A DNA stretch of 14,197 nt, from positions 1 to 14,197 of the forward strand of contig KQ965840.1 of assembly GCA_001574975.1 (NCBI GenBank). Direction: 5' to 3'. Source of the DNA: Gonapodya prolifera JEL478 (Eukaryota > Monoblepharomycota > Monoblepharidomycetes > Monoblepharidales > Gonapodyaceae). Shown here one piece after another: positions 1 through 10,780 of the stretch. The notes beneath the pieces were generated by a model. It saw only the letters and a list, made by a program, of their open reading frames with translations. It had not been told where the DNA came from and did not search any database. How positions within the stretch are numbered: the first letter of the stretch is position 1; each line of letters opens with the position of its first letter. The position numbers and the translations under genes were made by a program.

Positions 1-832
1 GGCAGCTGCGGCGGTGCGGGTGGGGCGACGAGCATCAGCGGGTGGTTAGACGGTAAGACGGAATCAGACATGAACCAGCAGCATACCACTATCAGTTAAT
101 GGGCCCAGACCGTGTCCTAAGCGGTTTGTTGTAGGATTACGGTCAGCAACAACAACGCCCCCCTTTTTACCTCTTTGCCTCGCTCAACCTCACCCGATCA
201 CCTTGCGAAGCGGGACAGCCTGGCGGAGAGAGTGTACCGGCGGGAGAACTGTCTTGTGTTCTTTTGCGAGAACTTCCAATTCCGATTTTATTTTCCGTTA
301 CGGAAGTCCACCGGCTGCTTCCCGAGGGTAACCATTTCCACTTCATTAACTTAACAACGCCAACTAACCCAACAACACGATCTTAAAGCGACCACTTTCT
401 ACGCCCAGGACGAGATTTTGTGGTGCGGCGTTCGTACCTGCAATGAAGTTTGTTTACCCTGGCGGCTTCCGACGACTGCCAGAGCCGACACTTCGGCTGA
501 ATTCATGTGATCCTACAACAGGCCTCGTATGGAACCGTTCTCTCCCTCAATTGCAATTACAACATAGTTTCATAATGCCTTTAATTCTGATGCTCTGCAG
601 GCGTCCGCTCGCGGTGGGTATAGAACGTTGTCGTTTCCCCGGGCGGCTGAGGGGCGCCAAGAAAACTCCGGAGCATAGCCCGGTCCCTTTCTCGGAACAG
701 GAATGGCTGCGGCAAGTGCCGACAAGCCATCGAGACGGCTACGAGCATCTATAATCATATACACAAAATTTACTCCACCACAACCGGCGTCGGCCGCCCT
801 TCCAGAATAAGCTCTGCATCCATCTTGGCATG

Positions 833-853
833 TTTGTCTGGTAAACAGACAAA
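833..853. repeat. Perfect 8-bp inverted repeat, 5-nt loop
   Basis: TTTGTCTG at 833-840 is followed by the loop GTAAA and then its exact reverse complement CAGACAAA at 846-853. The transcript could form a small hairpin. No gene ends immediately next to it, so I do not call it a terminator. Chance occurrence is possible. Confidence 0.5.
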
Positions 854-950
854 AATACCTCAAGGATATCGTTCCCTCATGAAGCCGCTGCAGTAGGGGT
901 CGCCAATTTCCGCCGTGTTTTGGCGAAGCTAGGAAAGATTGGATCGGAGT

Positions 951-1030
951 GGCGTGAGGTCACGATATGATGGCAAATGGCGTGATGGCACGCCTGCCAT
1001 CTGCCATCTGCCATCTGTCGTCACGCCATT
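951..1030. repeat. Clustered direct and inverted short repeats
   Basis: The 7-mer TGCCATC occurs three times in direct tandem at 995-1001, 1002-1008 and 1009-1015. Its reverse complement GATGGCA occurs at 969-975 and 984-990. AATGGCGTGA at 976-985 is matched exactly by its reverse complement TCACGCCATT at 1021-1030, and GGCGTGA also occurs at 951-957. Together this makes a roughly 55-base imperfect palindrome able to fold into a long hairpin. It lies about 840 bp upstream of the SPT6 start codon. It could be a decayed small element, a protein-binding cluster or simple-sequence noise. Confidence 0.6.
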
Positions 1031-1491
1031 GCCCTTAAAACATACATAATTCTTTGCAAACTATTTATTTTTTGGCAGGAGAAGGGAAATGAACTGCTCG
1101 TGAGACCCAATGAAGCTCGGTGCATTGCCAACAAAGGTGCGGCTGCCGCACTAATCTGCTGTGTGTGTGACTAGAGGCGCCAATGACGTGCTCGTGCTGT
1201 AGTGAGGTTGCCGTCTGCTGAGGATGTGGAACATGTAAAGGACTCATAATACATACAAATGCTACCTTCTTCGTACCTATGGGAACTTGCAATGTCACGC
1301 AATAAATGTGAATGTGAACGAAGCGATTACTGCAACATCCCGGCTGATAATACCCACTCATGCACTTGCACTCCGTTACATAAAGCGTCTTGATCTTCGT
1401 CTTCGGCTTCAAAATAGTTTTGCTCTGTTACCGAGCATGACCCATTGCGGGCGTTCGTCGGCCGTCCTGCGTCTATTCAATCGTGTTGAAC

Positions 1492-1653
1492 ATGAACATA
1501 ATGCGCAAAAACACGTTGCGAATCGTCGATCCCAAGCTGGTTTTTGACCTCAACGCACACCGTCCATCTTCGTTCCCCGACATTGCAATACAAGTCCAAC
1601 TGGAAAAGAACACAGTGGTGGGTGTTACCCCACCGGTGCCAGAGAGGTTGTAA
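1492..1653 (+). CDS. Possible short exon or small ORF, unidentified
   Basis: ATG at 1492 (or 1501) opens a 53-codon frame ending at TAA 1651-1653, with a sequence that looks more protein-like than its surroundings (for example IVDPKLVFDLNAHRP). A consensus 5' splice site GTAAGT begins at 1650, overlapping the stop. The frame may therefore be an exon (1492-1649) rather than a complete ORF. I could not find a downstream exon: the AG sites near 1692, 1751 and 1771 each lead to a stop within a few codons or into short unremarkable sequence. The opposite strand (1473-1712) is also open, so the coding strand is uncertain. I recognise no family. Confidence 0.22.
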   Translation: MNIMRKNTLRIVDPKLVFDLNAHRPSSFPDIAIQVQLEKNTVVGVTPPVPERL

Positions 1654-1866
1654 GTGATAAGGAGGAGAGACTGATGTGTTCTCGAGGATAGCAGGGGAGG
1701 GAGGGTCCCCACATGAGAGCGAGACGCTTGAAGCTGCCGAGCTACCAGAAATTAAAAGCCGCCCATTACAGAAGAAAGAGCTGCTGGCTTGAATTATTTG
1801 TGTGCAAATTTCCGTGACCACGGTCAGCAAGGGCACCAGTCCAAGCACGCCCCACATTCCACCACA
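1654..1866 (+). promoter_or_regulatory. Presumed SPT6 promoter and 5' leader
   Basis: This is the interval directly upstream of the SPT6 start. I see no clear TATA box. A small inverted repeat, ATTTG-TGTG-CAAAT, lies at 1796-1809, about 60 bp before the ATG. The start context is CCACCACAATGG, with A at -3 counted from the ATG and G at +4, a good eukaryotic initiation context. The promoter assignment follows from position only. Confidence 0.35.
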
Positions 1867-4800
1867 ATGGACACCCCAGCATCATCCATGGACGTGGACC
1901 GCCCCTCCTCGCAGGCGACGTCGCCGGGCAGAGTGCGACCACCGAAGGACCCGGAAAAGAAGAAGAAGCGCAAGAGAGACGTGAACAGCGACGACGAGGA
2001 GGGCGAGGATACCGCGAGGCCGTCGAGCAAGAACCCGCATGGTGCGTAGGGCAGCATGGGCTTAGGAGGAAAGAAGAAGCGTTAGGAGGGGCAGTAGTGG
2101 TGGTGGAATGGGTGGTGACATTCTTTCTTGCTCCACAGTTTTCAGCGACGATGAGGACTCCGAGGACGAAGAGGAGGATGACCCGGACAAGGCAATGTAA
2201 GTCGCATGTTGCGTGGCAGGCCGTGGGTCTCTGTGGTTTCATCCGGCCGCTTCTGTCTCCAGGGAAGAATTCAAAGGGTTCATTGTCGACGAGCCCGACA
2301 GTGGGGAAGAGAACGAGGAACCCAAGCCCAAGAAGGACGAGTCTGACGACGGTAAATCCAGCCGTGCCATTTTCGAATGCCGCACCAACCAGCAACTCTT
2401 CCCCCTACTTACCTCTGCTTCGCACAGACCAATCGGCCGACGACATGGAAGACGAAGACCTCGACCTCATCCGCGAAAACCTCGGTCAAAAAACCCGCCG
2501 CGTTAAACGCTTGCGGCGGAACCGCGTGGACGACGACGACGACGACGCGGCCCCGTCTTCCTCCGCCCCGACGCGGGCCGCGCGCGACGACGACGACGCC
2601 ATCTCGGACGACGGGCTGAGGAACATGTTCGAGGGGAATAGCAAGCCCGCCGAGCCGATCGAGTACTACCTTGCCTCTGACGAGGAATCCATGGACGGGT
2701 TCATCGAGGACGACGAGCCGGGCGGAGAGGAGATGGACGAGGCGGACAAGCGGGCGATGAGGCAGGAGCGGGCTCGGCAGCGCAAGAGGGCCCAGGCGAG
2801 GGAGAATGGAGGCGCGTCGGAGGAGTGGATGGAGATGTTTGATGCGAGCGAGTATGCGGTGGTCGAGGCAGAGGCGAGGGCCGGGGATGCGGGGCAGCCG
2901 CATGCGAGAGCGGGTGGGAGGGCGACGAGGTTGGATGATGATGAGGATGAGGATGGGGAGGGTGGGGTGAAGAAGGCGACCAAGTTGGAAGACGTGAGTT
3001 GACGATGTCGGGGGACTCAGGTCAATCAGCGACAAGTGATGGAACTCACACAACGACCCCCACTTCAGGTCTGGGAGCCGACCGTGATCGCCGAAAAGCT
3101 CCTCACCGAAACCGACGAAGTGATCCGCACGACCGACATCCCCGAACGCTACCAACTGCGTCACTCGCGGGGGTCCTACAAGACGTGCAAGATCCCGACC
3201 GAGTTCCACCGCGAGGGCGTGTACATCTCGCACATGATGGCGCACGCGCTCAACAAGGCCTCATACACGGACCCGCCGCAGCAGGCCGCCATCATTAAAG
3301 TGCTGCAGTTCATGCGCGACGAGGACGGGAACTTGCTCGAAGTGCCCTTCATTGCCGCGTTGAGGAAGGATCACTGGCACCCACACTTGACGCAAGAGGA
3401 TCTGTGGATGATTGCGGAGCTGGACGAGGAGTTCCAGATGCTGGATACGCAGCTGCAGGCGCTCATGCCCCTGGTCGAGCAGGCACGCAAGTGGAGCTTC
3501 GACGCGCGGGATGACCCCGTCATCGAGCAGATTGAGTCCAAGGTGGATTCGGCGATTGCGGCAGAGGATGTGCGGCGGTACGTCAGGCTGCACTACGGCG
3601 AGGAGATTGCTCGGGGTGAGGAAGAAGCTGCAAAGGATAAGAACGGACCCTCCCCGGCGGCGTCGCACGCGGAGAAGAAGCCCCACAGTCGGTACCAGAA
3701 CCTGAAGGAGGCCGGGATGCTTGAGGCAGCGCGCGGGTTCCATGTGAACAGGCGGACGTTCCTGTCGGGAGTTGTGGACGCGTTCATGAACTCACAGAAT
3801 GTGAAGCGGCATTTCCCGGAGGAGGAGGGCGAGATGCCGGTGGATTACTTTGAGCGGTTTACGAGGCAGAGGTCGCGATTCTCGAGGGCCGAGGTCGTCA
3901 TGGCGGGTGAGTTCATTCGACGTTCTTGGGTGGCACGGTGGTGACGGGCACTGAATTGATGCATTTATTCAGCTGCTCGAACTGTGATTGCGGAGGAGAT
4001 TGCGGCCGAGCCGGAGCTGAGAGGTGGATTCCGTAGGAGGTTTGCGAATGATGCGGTAGTGAACGTTGAGCCCACGGATAAAGGCAAGGGCGTCATCACG
4101 GAAATGAACCCTTACTACGTATGTTGTTGCTAACTTTGGGACGGCTGTTGCGAGTCTCAACTTAACTCACTGCCCGTCCTAACAGTCGTTCAAGTACCTT
4201 CGATACAAACCCGTCTCGCAGTTTACCGACGGTCAGTTCGCCTGCATCGTCAAGGCCGAGGAGGAAGGTCTCCTCAAGGTGACAGTCAGGCTTGATCCCA
4301 AGGTTGAGGACCTGCTGGTCGCGTCTATGCGGTTCCACATCCAGTCTGATGGAGCCAGTGACCTGGCCGTAGCATGGAATCTTCAGCGACACAAAATTGT
4401 CGAGGAGGCGTTGGAGTTGATAAAGCGGGATACGGTCAAGTGGATGCGGCAGAAGATGATTGGGGAGGCGACTTTGTATATTGCAAAGGAGGCAACCAAG
4501 AATCTGGAAAAGAAGCTCATGAGGGCGCCGTTGGAGCCGAAGAGCTCCAGGAATGACGATGAGGACGATGACGATGATCGCGACCACCATCTTGGGCTGA
4601 ACCTACTGGTTGTGAGTTGGGGTGCGGGGGATAAGATCAAGGACCCTGCCACGGTGGTGACGGTGAATCCAGACGGGTTGCTAAAGGGCGTGTTTAAGAT
4701 GTACCACTTGCAGGACCGAAAGATTGATGGGGAGGACAGCAAGGAGAAGCGCGACGAGCTGCTCAACTTCCAGGACCTCATTGGGCGAACTAAAGCGGAC

Positions 4801-7268
4801 GCCATTGTCGTGGCCGGGGAGACGCCCAAAACCCGCGTCTTGTACGACGAGGTGAAGAAGGCTGTTGATGCCGCCTCGCAAATGTGGCGACACCGGCGTG
4901 CGCCGGAGGTTGTGTATGGGATGGACGATGTTGCGCGAATCTGGCGTTTCAGTAGAGACGCGATGAGGGAGTTCCCGGAGCATGCAGACATCGTGCGGTA
5001 TTGTGTGGCGGTGGGCAGGATGGTCCAGGACCCGTTGATGGCTTACGCAAGCTTGGCGGATTTGGAGGGGAGCATTACACGGGTGCGGTTCCATTCGCAG
5101 CAGAGCGCGGTAAGTGTGACAACCGATGTGTTTGTTGAAAAGGCCTCCGTCTAACGGAGCCAATTGTCCAAAAGGTTCCAAAAGACATACTTCTGAACCA
5201 CTTCCAGCGGGCTTTCATGAACGCAACGGCAGTTGTGGGAGTGGATATTAACCAGGCTATTCGATTCGGACACCAGGCCCACACTTTGCAGTTTGTGTGT
5301 GGTTTTGGACCACGGAAGGCTATGGGTTTGCAAATGAAGGCGAAACTGTTGGTGAGATTACGCTGCTTCTTTGGTGGTGTCATCATTCAGAAACTATGAC
5401 GTTGGGCTTTGATTAGACTGGTCAACGTATCATCTCTCGAGGGCAACTCGTGGTGGACCAAGAATCAGGAGTCAGGATTCTTGGCGCTCGTGTATTCTAC
5501 AATTGCGGAAGCTTCATTCGGATTCGAGGACATGAATTCACTCGTAATGTTGCGGTCGATCCTTTGGACGATACTCGCATCCACATGGAGGATTATGATC
5601 TCGCTCGAAAGATGGCCGCCGATGCTATGGACGCAGACGATCTCGACGAGGAAGACGAGAACCCTTCTCGCCATGTGGAAGAGCTATTGGACGGTAACCA
5701 AAAGCGTCTTGATGATCTCTTGCTGGACGACTACGCCGACGAGCTGGAGAAGCGCATTGGAGAACCCAAACTGTTGCTCCTTCTCGACATGAAGAAGGAG
5801 CTGCAAGATCCATATGGTGAACGCCGAAAGCCATTTTTCGACTCTCCGGAAATTCCGAAGCCCGAGGATAAACCAACTTACGAGGACGAAGTATTCACGA
5901 TGCTTACCGGGGAGGACGACGAAACGTGGTCTGTTGGTACGGTTGCTCCTGCCACTGTCGTTCGAATGTTCCCTCCACGGGATGAAGGGCAAAGTGGTCT
6001 TGCCATCATTGTCTTCCGAAACGGCCTTGAGGCCAAAGTTAGTCCTAGGGATCGTTACGGTCCCAACGTGCCACTGGATATGAAGATCGACAGTATACTG
6101 AGAGTTGATCAGCCCGTTATGGCGAGAGTGCGCGCTTTTGACAAGAGGACACTTCAAGTCGAAGTGGGCATTCGCGAGAACGAAGAACAGCAGCCAGTGC
6201 GGGACAGGTACTTCGATCTTGATCGTGAGAGGGCGGACAAGGATAAAAAGCAGCGAGGTATGATATCGGGGACGTTGTTTTTTCAAGTACGACAATCTTA
6301 TCGTCGAGCACCACTTTGCAGATATCATGAAAGCTGCCGCTGAAGGTGCTCGGCCAGAATTGAGCCATCCATACTATCACCGGGACTGGGGGATCCAAGA
6401 AAGCGAAGACTACCTGTCTGGCCAGGAAATAGGTACGATAATCGTGAGACCATCTTCGACCCCTGGAAACCTCGTCGCGGTGATTAAATTTGACAGAGAA
6501 AGCTATTGGCATATTGGTACGTAATGTTGAAGACTTGTTCTTGGTATCGATTCTGATCAGCAGTTATCAGGGATCCAACACTCATTCAGTCAAACTGGAA
6601 GAGAACAGTGGACTGTGAAGGACACTTCGCAAACGTTTGAATCCTTGGATCACTTGATCAACATTTTCATCGAGCCGATGGTGGGAAAGATTCGGGAGCT
6701 TCGTGCACACAGCAAGTTCATGAAGAACATGCGACGGGAAACTGTGGAAAAGGAGCTGATGAATCAGCTTATTCGACAACCGAACCGGTCCGCGTATGCC
6801 TTCTGCTCCGCAGATGCCCCGGGATTCTTCTACCTTGTTTACCGATTCGCCGTGCAAAGTCCAGCAGAGCATGAGCGGGTCTACCTTGACCCGGGGAAGT
6901 TCAAGTTCAGAGAACGGCAGTACGCTACTGTGGACGATCTTCTGCGATTCTTCAAAATGAACCCCAAACGACCGCAAGCACAAGGTGGAGCGCCTCCCGG
7001 TCGTCAGAATATGCCAATGTCGCAGTATGGTGGCCAGCGTCCGGGAACTGCGTATGGGGGTGCTCCGGCGATGCGAGCAGGAATACAGGGCTACCAAACC
7101 CCGGGAGGCGTTCCATATGGAATGGGAGGCTATGGAGCTCCTACACCCATGGCCCCAGTTGGGTTTGGATACGGCGGTAGTGCGACTCCCGCGTACGGCA
7201 TGGCTGGAAGGGCTGGGGCCGCGACGCCGGGTTATAATGGAGGATGGCAGCAACCCGTTCGCCGGTGA
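1867..7268 (+). CDS. SPT6: Transcription elongation factor and histone chaperone Spt6
   Basis: Spt6 travels with RNA polymerase II, reassembles nucleosomes behind it and binds the polymerase linker through tandem SH2 domains. I join 11 exons: 1867-2041, 2139-2196, 2263-2351, 2428-2993, 3069-3906, 3973-4118, 4186-5109, 5175-5351, 5417-6257, 6322-6516, 6571-7268. All ten introns (54 to 97 nt) are GT...AG and keep phase, giving 1568 residues, between yeast (about 1450) and human (about 1730). Visible order: acidic N-terminus (about 1-260) with a segment around 239-253 (EEWMEMFDASEY) resembling the Spn1/Iws1-binding region; helical core from about 297 (IPERYQLR); YqgF/RNase H-like fold about 760-925; HhH about 953-991 (GVDIN, CGFGPRKA); S1 about 1162-1248; SH2 pair from about 1287 with the conserved Arg in IIVRPSS (R1314); and a Gly/Tyr/Pro-rich tail with TP motifs, about 1472-1568. 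I chose the ATG at 1867 because it has the best context and begins the expected acidic/lysine-rich leader. No lesions seen. Confidence 0.97.
2529..2546 (+). repeat. GAC microsatellite coding an Asp run
   Basis: Six perfect GAC triplets inside SPT6 exon 4 encode consecutive aspartates in the acidic N-terminal region. Shorter GAC and GAT/GAG runs lie at 2586-2598 and 2934-2959. Such runs are prone to length change, which the disordered acidic region would tolerate. Confidence 0.8.
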
Positions 7269-7767
7269 TTTGGTTGGCGCACAAAAGAATGAATGGGTCT
7301 TCAAAATGCGAGGTAGTTTGCGGTAAAATTTTTGCATGTATATGAGAATATGTCGACAAATATCATAGTGGAGGCGGAATGGAGGCAAAAGAGAACAGGG
7401 CAAATCAGCACCCCTTTTGAAAGTTCACGGAGTCTTCGATGGAGCTCCGGCATCTCTTTCAGTCAGTATAACTGTTCACCGCGAAGGAAGCCGTGCCCCA
7501 CCATTTCAAATTCATATGAACGGCACGAAAGTTTGGAATATTGCAACAATGCAAGAGAAAAGGTATCATCTTTCAGAGATCACAACATGCACTGAGTTTC
7601 CTACAAGTACTACAAAGAAAAATGCCCATTATCATCAACAAGGCCCCATGTGATCAATGCAACCGAATTGAATCCATACTAATTCTCTCGCTTCCAGTTC
7701 AGAAAAATTCCCATTTGAAGCACGTTATCCCATCGAAATTCACAATACCACGGAGCAGCCGCATGGT
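7269..7767. other. Intergenic, SPT6 3' flank
   Basis: This lies between the SPT6 stop and the inferred stop of a convergent minus-strand gene. The open frames here (for example 7332-7595 and 7417-7653) have no domain, no G/C third-position bias and poor composition. I see no canonical AATAAA. The stretch presumably holds the 3' UTRs of both flanking genes. Confidence 0.55.
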
Positions 7768-8199
7768 CTAGTCTTTTAATCCGCCAAACTTCTTCTGCAG
7801 CTCCTTCAAGATGTCACCCTGCACGAGGCCGTCCATCTTACTGAGGGCCTCCTTGTCTTTCACTTGCGGCTGCCGCCAGGTCGATTCCAGATGCGAGGAA
7901 GGTCGAATACTTCATGTCGGAAAATACGGTTGGAAGGGTCCAGGATTCGTATCTGAGCGGCCTCGGGCGGAAATTGGTGCCGATTGCTGTGGTGGAGTCC
8001 ACGTCGTTGGAAGATTCGCACGAGGTGCCGCCTGGGGACGGGTGTTGGATTTGGTCGTTCTTCCAGGAAACGGGAAGCAAACGTCAGAGCATGAGCTCAG
8101 TGCGCTGAAGAAGATTGTTTTCGCATCGTTTGGAGAGTCCGGTGCGTGGCGCTCGAAGCTCTGAAGATCGCATGAGGACCTATGTGACCCAATATTCAA
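7768..8199 (-). pseudogene. Unidentified minus-strand gene fragment with frame breaks
   Basis: The last ~35 codons, reading leftward to TAG at 7770-7768, look clearly coding: they encode an amphipathic C-terminus (KEALSKMDGLVQGDILKELQ, then a KKFGG-type end). This frame runs into a TGA upstream near 7917, while a neighbouring minus frame (7880-8080) carries good coding-like sequence (for example GTNFRPRPLRYESWTLP). A single-base shift near 7865-7875 would join them. Another frame (about 8090-8199) continues with FERHAPDSPNDAKTIFF. I saw no GT...AG intron that explains the first shift. The plus strand is also partly open (7914-8108), so parts may be misread. I recognise no family. It could be a decayed gene, or a real gene damaged by consensus errors. 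Confidence 0.38.
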
Positions 8200-8235
8200 G
8201 ATAAATTCTCGTGCCTAACTTCACCGTTCACTTTA

Positions 8236-8338
8236 ATCCCCCCGCTCCCGCCTCCTCTTCCTCCTCCCCACATCTACCCTTCCTCCCCGACCCTTTCTCT
8301 CCCATCAACACCCCTTCTTCACCCCCGAAATTCATCCT
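8236..8338 (+). promoter_or_regulatory. Pyrimidine-rich tract, possible fungal promoter
   Basis: About 100 bases are almost all C and T on the plus strand. They lie just upstream of the ATG at 8367 and between two divergent coding-like regions. Pyrimidine-rich tracts directly before the start codon are common in fungal promoters. The assignment depends on the plus-strand gene at 8367 being, or having been, real. Confidence 0.35.
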
Positions 8339-9545
8339 CTGTGACATCAAAATCTCGACACGAGCCATGCTGCCGCACGCACTTGTTTGATTTACGGGAC
8401 CGCACGCGAAGAGTGTCAGGTTGCAGAAGATGGCCTGGGTGGAGAGGGAGCTCGGAGTGGGGGCCTAGGGGGGCGACGAGGGTTCTGGATGGGGAAGCAG
8501 GGTCCCGGAAAACCTTGATATTGAGTTCCGGAATGCGCGGAAGCTGGAGGAGTGGTTGCTTGGAGCTTGATCACACGTTCGAGTGAGTGGCGACTTTTGA
8601 GTTGTCGTGCAAAACATTTTCTCGGTCATCAGTCTGCAAAATGCCCGAGCTTACGATGCATATAATTTTCGCATTCCTCTTTTCCTGCCGAAGCCTGAAA
8701 TTTATGCGTGGAGCTCCACTCGGAGAAATATGTTCTTGTAAACATGACCAATGCAAACACAGATGATGACCTATAGTCCTTTTTTTTCAGTCATCTCCTA
8801 ACGCAGACTTGAACGCCCGCGACATATCTGCGGTGGCGATGACGTTTCTCTCCGCGGTCGTCCGGAAATCAACCAGCTGGATTCCTGTAATCGCTTGAAG
8901 AAATGCCGACGCGAACAGACGTCCTCCATCTTTGACAAGGCGGTCTTTGCCTGGCTGCTCTTGAACCCCTTGGACGGTTGTCGATGCATTCGACCGCTCC
9001 CCCTCTGGCCGATGCAAGTACATCAACACCGTCAGCCTCTCCCGCCTACACCGCCACATCATCAAAACCCACTCTCCCACCCCCATCTTCACGGACACGC
9101 TCCCCTCTTTACCGCCCCCCCCGCCCCCCCACCTTATTTTCCCATCCCTTGTCGCCTTCCTCCGCGCCACGCCCACCTCCAAACTCCCGTCCATTCTCTC
9201 TGCCCTCCTACTCCCAACCTCCTCTCCGCCGTACGGACCGCGCACGCCGAGTACACGTTCGCGTCGATGGAAACGGGCGGGGAGCTGAAGCAGGGCGCGA
9301 ACGCCATGCCCGCGTCGCTCCTCGCGCCCTTCCCTGACGGCCAACGTGCGGGACTGGACCCGGAGAACACGCAGATGGCATTTAGGACTCCGATGGACCT
9401 CGTGATGCACTACTTCGTGTCGGACAAGTTCCATCACGAGCGGATGAGCGTGTTGAGGTCGCGGACGATGAATGTCGGGGTTGTGATCGAGGTGCCCGGA
9501 CGGTGGAGTGGGTGGCAGGTTGTGGAAGGGTCGCTGATGAGAAGG

Positions 9546-9615
9546 GTGGGTGTGTTTGGTCTTGTGAGGTTGCGCGACGCGGTGGAGTGGAGTCAATGTT
9601 CTTCACGTCCATCAG
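9546..9615 (+). other. Intron in the disrupted plus-strand gene
   Basis: GTGGGT at 9546 and CATCAG ending at 9615 bound a 70-nt intron. It is removed between complete codons (AGG before, ATC after), and joins ...SLMRR to IYGILLGNGQGELDD. Its length matches the SPT6 introns. This is the best-supported splice junction in the region and shows that the locus was a spliced plus-strand gene. Confidence 0.6.
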
Positions 9616-10243
9616 ATCTACGGCATTCTGCTGGGAAACGGGCAAGGTGAATTGGACGACATGGTTGGAAACCAGCGTGACACCACGATGCCCGTGCTCG
9701 CGGCCGTGAGACAGGATGATTCGGCCGCTGCCACGGTCGCAGGGATCGAAATCAATGGATCAATGGCCAGTCTGGGCATGGACGATCCCGCGGCCGTGGT
9801 TCGAAATGCACCCATTAACACTTCGAGCGATATTGTGACGGGCGACTTCAAAGAACTCGACGACGGAATCACGCTTGGGATATCCAAGGTGGTCGGGTTG
9901 ACGAAGACGCTGGCTCTGAAACCTCCTCCGAGGACGACATTGAAGAGGAAGTAGGCACTGAAGACGACGACTCCTCCGACATCGACACCGACATCGACGG
10001 CCTCCCCATCAGCTTCATCCCCCCCGAAAACCCAGACCAAATCGTCCAATGGGTCGGCGCGCACGCCCGCGAGCCCACACTCGCCCACCCTCTGTTCCGC
10101 TCTGTCGATAACATACCTTTACCTTCACTCGCACGCATCCTCACCGCGCCGCTTTCCGGCCACGCCGCGGTGTTCTTGACCTTCATGGGCGTACCGCAAT
10201 CGGGGGAGGTGCGGCAAGGGTTCGGGAGGCTGGGGCGGGCGTA

Positions 10244-10251
10244 CCCCCCCC
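10244..10251 (+). other. Eight-C homopolymer at a frame switch
   Basis: Upstream coding frame (...GRLGRAY, codons ending TAC at 10242-10244) and downstream coding frame (VLTAVACAVRLL from 10252) differ by one base exactly at this C run. One C fewer would make them continuous. This is typical either of a slippage mutation or of a homopolymer sequencing error. Confidence 0.75.
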
Positions 10252-10579
10252 GTGCTGACGGCGGTGGCGTGTGCCGTGCGCTTGTTGTGTGCCGACCCGC
10301 GCTTGGGGGATGTGGTGTCGGGTCATGTGGTGCACGCGATCGTGGCCACGGCGGTCGACCAGGCCCTTAAGCCCGCGAGCTACGCCGGCCACGGCACGGC
10401 CGCCCCACGTGGCCGCGCCGCCCCGGCCTCCGCCACGCCACTGGGTCTTCACGCGACGCCGGCGTTCCAGCGGTGGCCCGGCAGGGGAGGGAGGGGGGCG
10501 CACGTGCAGGTGCAGGGGGAGTCGCGGTCGGAGAATACGAGACGCAAGGGGCGAGGCGCCGGCGCGGGACCGGCGCGGC

Positions 10580-10780
10580 CCAACTCGGCGGGCCCGTATG
10601 GAGATCCCAGAGGAGAGACACGGCCGGGACGTGGGAGTGAGCGTGGTTGTCAGCGGGGTGGGCGTGGAGGACCGAGAGGAGGTCAAGGCAAGAGGCAAGG
10701 TGGAGGGCCGAGAGGAGGGCGAGGAGCTGGTCGACCTGGGGAAAGGCAAGGTGGACAAATAGCATCCAGTGGGAGGCCCC
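10580..10780 (+). repeat. Imperfect GGA/CGA-rich repeats coding the RGG-type tail
   Basis: Purine-rich degenerate units, such as GGACCGAGAGGAGG and GGGCCGAGAGGAGGG, recur here and encode GGRGGPRGG- and GGGPRGGRG-like peptides near the C-terminus of the disrupted gene. RGG/GAR tails occur in nucleolar and other RNA-binding proteins. Confidence 0.6.

Larger units (their letters stand above)
1..1491. other. Long stretch without a supported gene
   Basis: I see no convincing gene here. The open frames on both strands (for example 443-754 plus and 570-863 or 1065-1412 minus) have irregular composition, no recognisable domain and no good splice pattern. Bases 1-99 can be read as a short open 3' end in frame 1 that stops with TAA at 97-99. 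That could be the tail of a gene lying to the left, but it is too short to judge. Two small hairpin/repeat patches (833-853 and 951-1030) are listed separately. The rest reads as intergenic DNA upstream of SPT6. Confidence 0.5.

Noticed and set aside
443-754. Plus-strand open frame of 103 codons
   Set aside because: Irregular composition, no homologue that I recognise, and the opposite strand is equally open.
2409-3245. Long minus-strand open frame (278 codons)
   Set aside because: It is antisense to SPT6 exons 4 and 5, is His/Arg/Val-rich in the manner of a shadow of acidic codons, and has no domain.
8367-8895. Stop-codon reassignment as an explanation for the in-frame TGA and TAG codons
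   Set aside because: SPT6, the CCDC43-like gene and the DUF167 gene use TGA, TAG and TAA normally as stops, and the same locus also has frame shifts that recoding would not explain.
8787-9596. Minus-strand open frame of 269 codons
   Set aside because: Its last ~60 residues look protein-like, but the rest is His/Arg/Gly-rich shadow sequence. The plus strand has better codon bias and real splice sites; kept only as a remote alternative.
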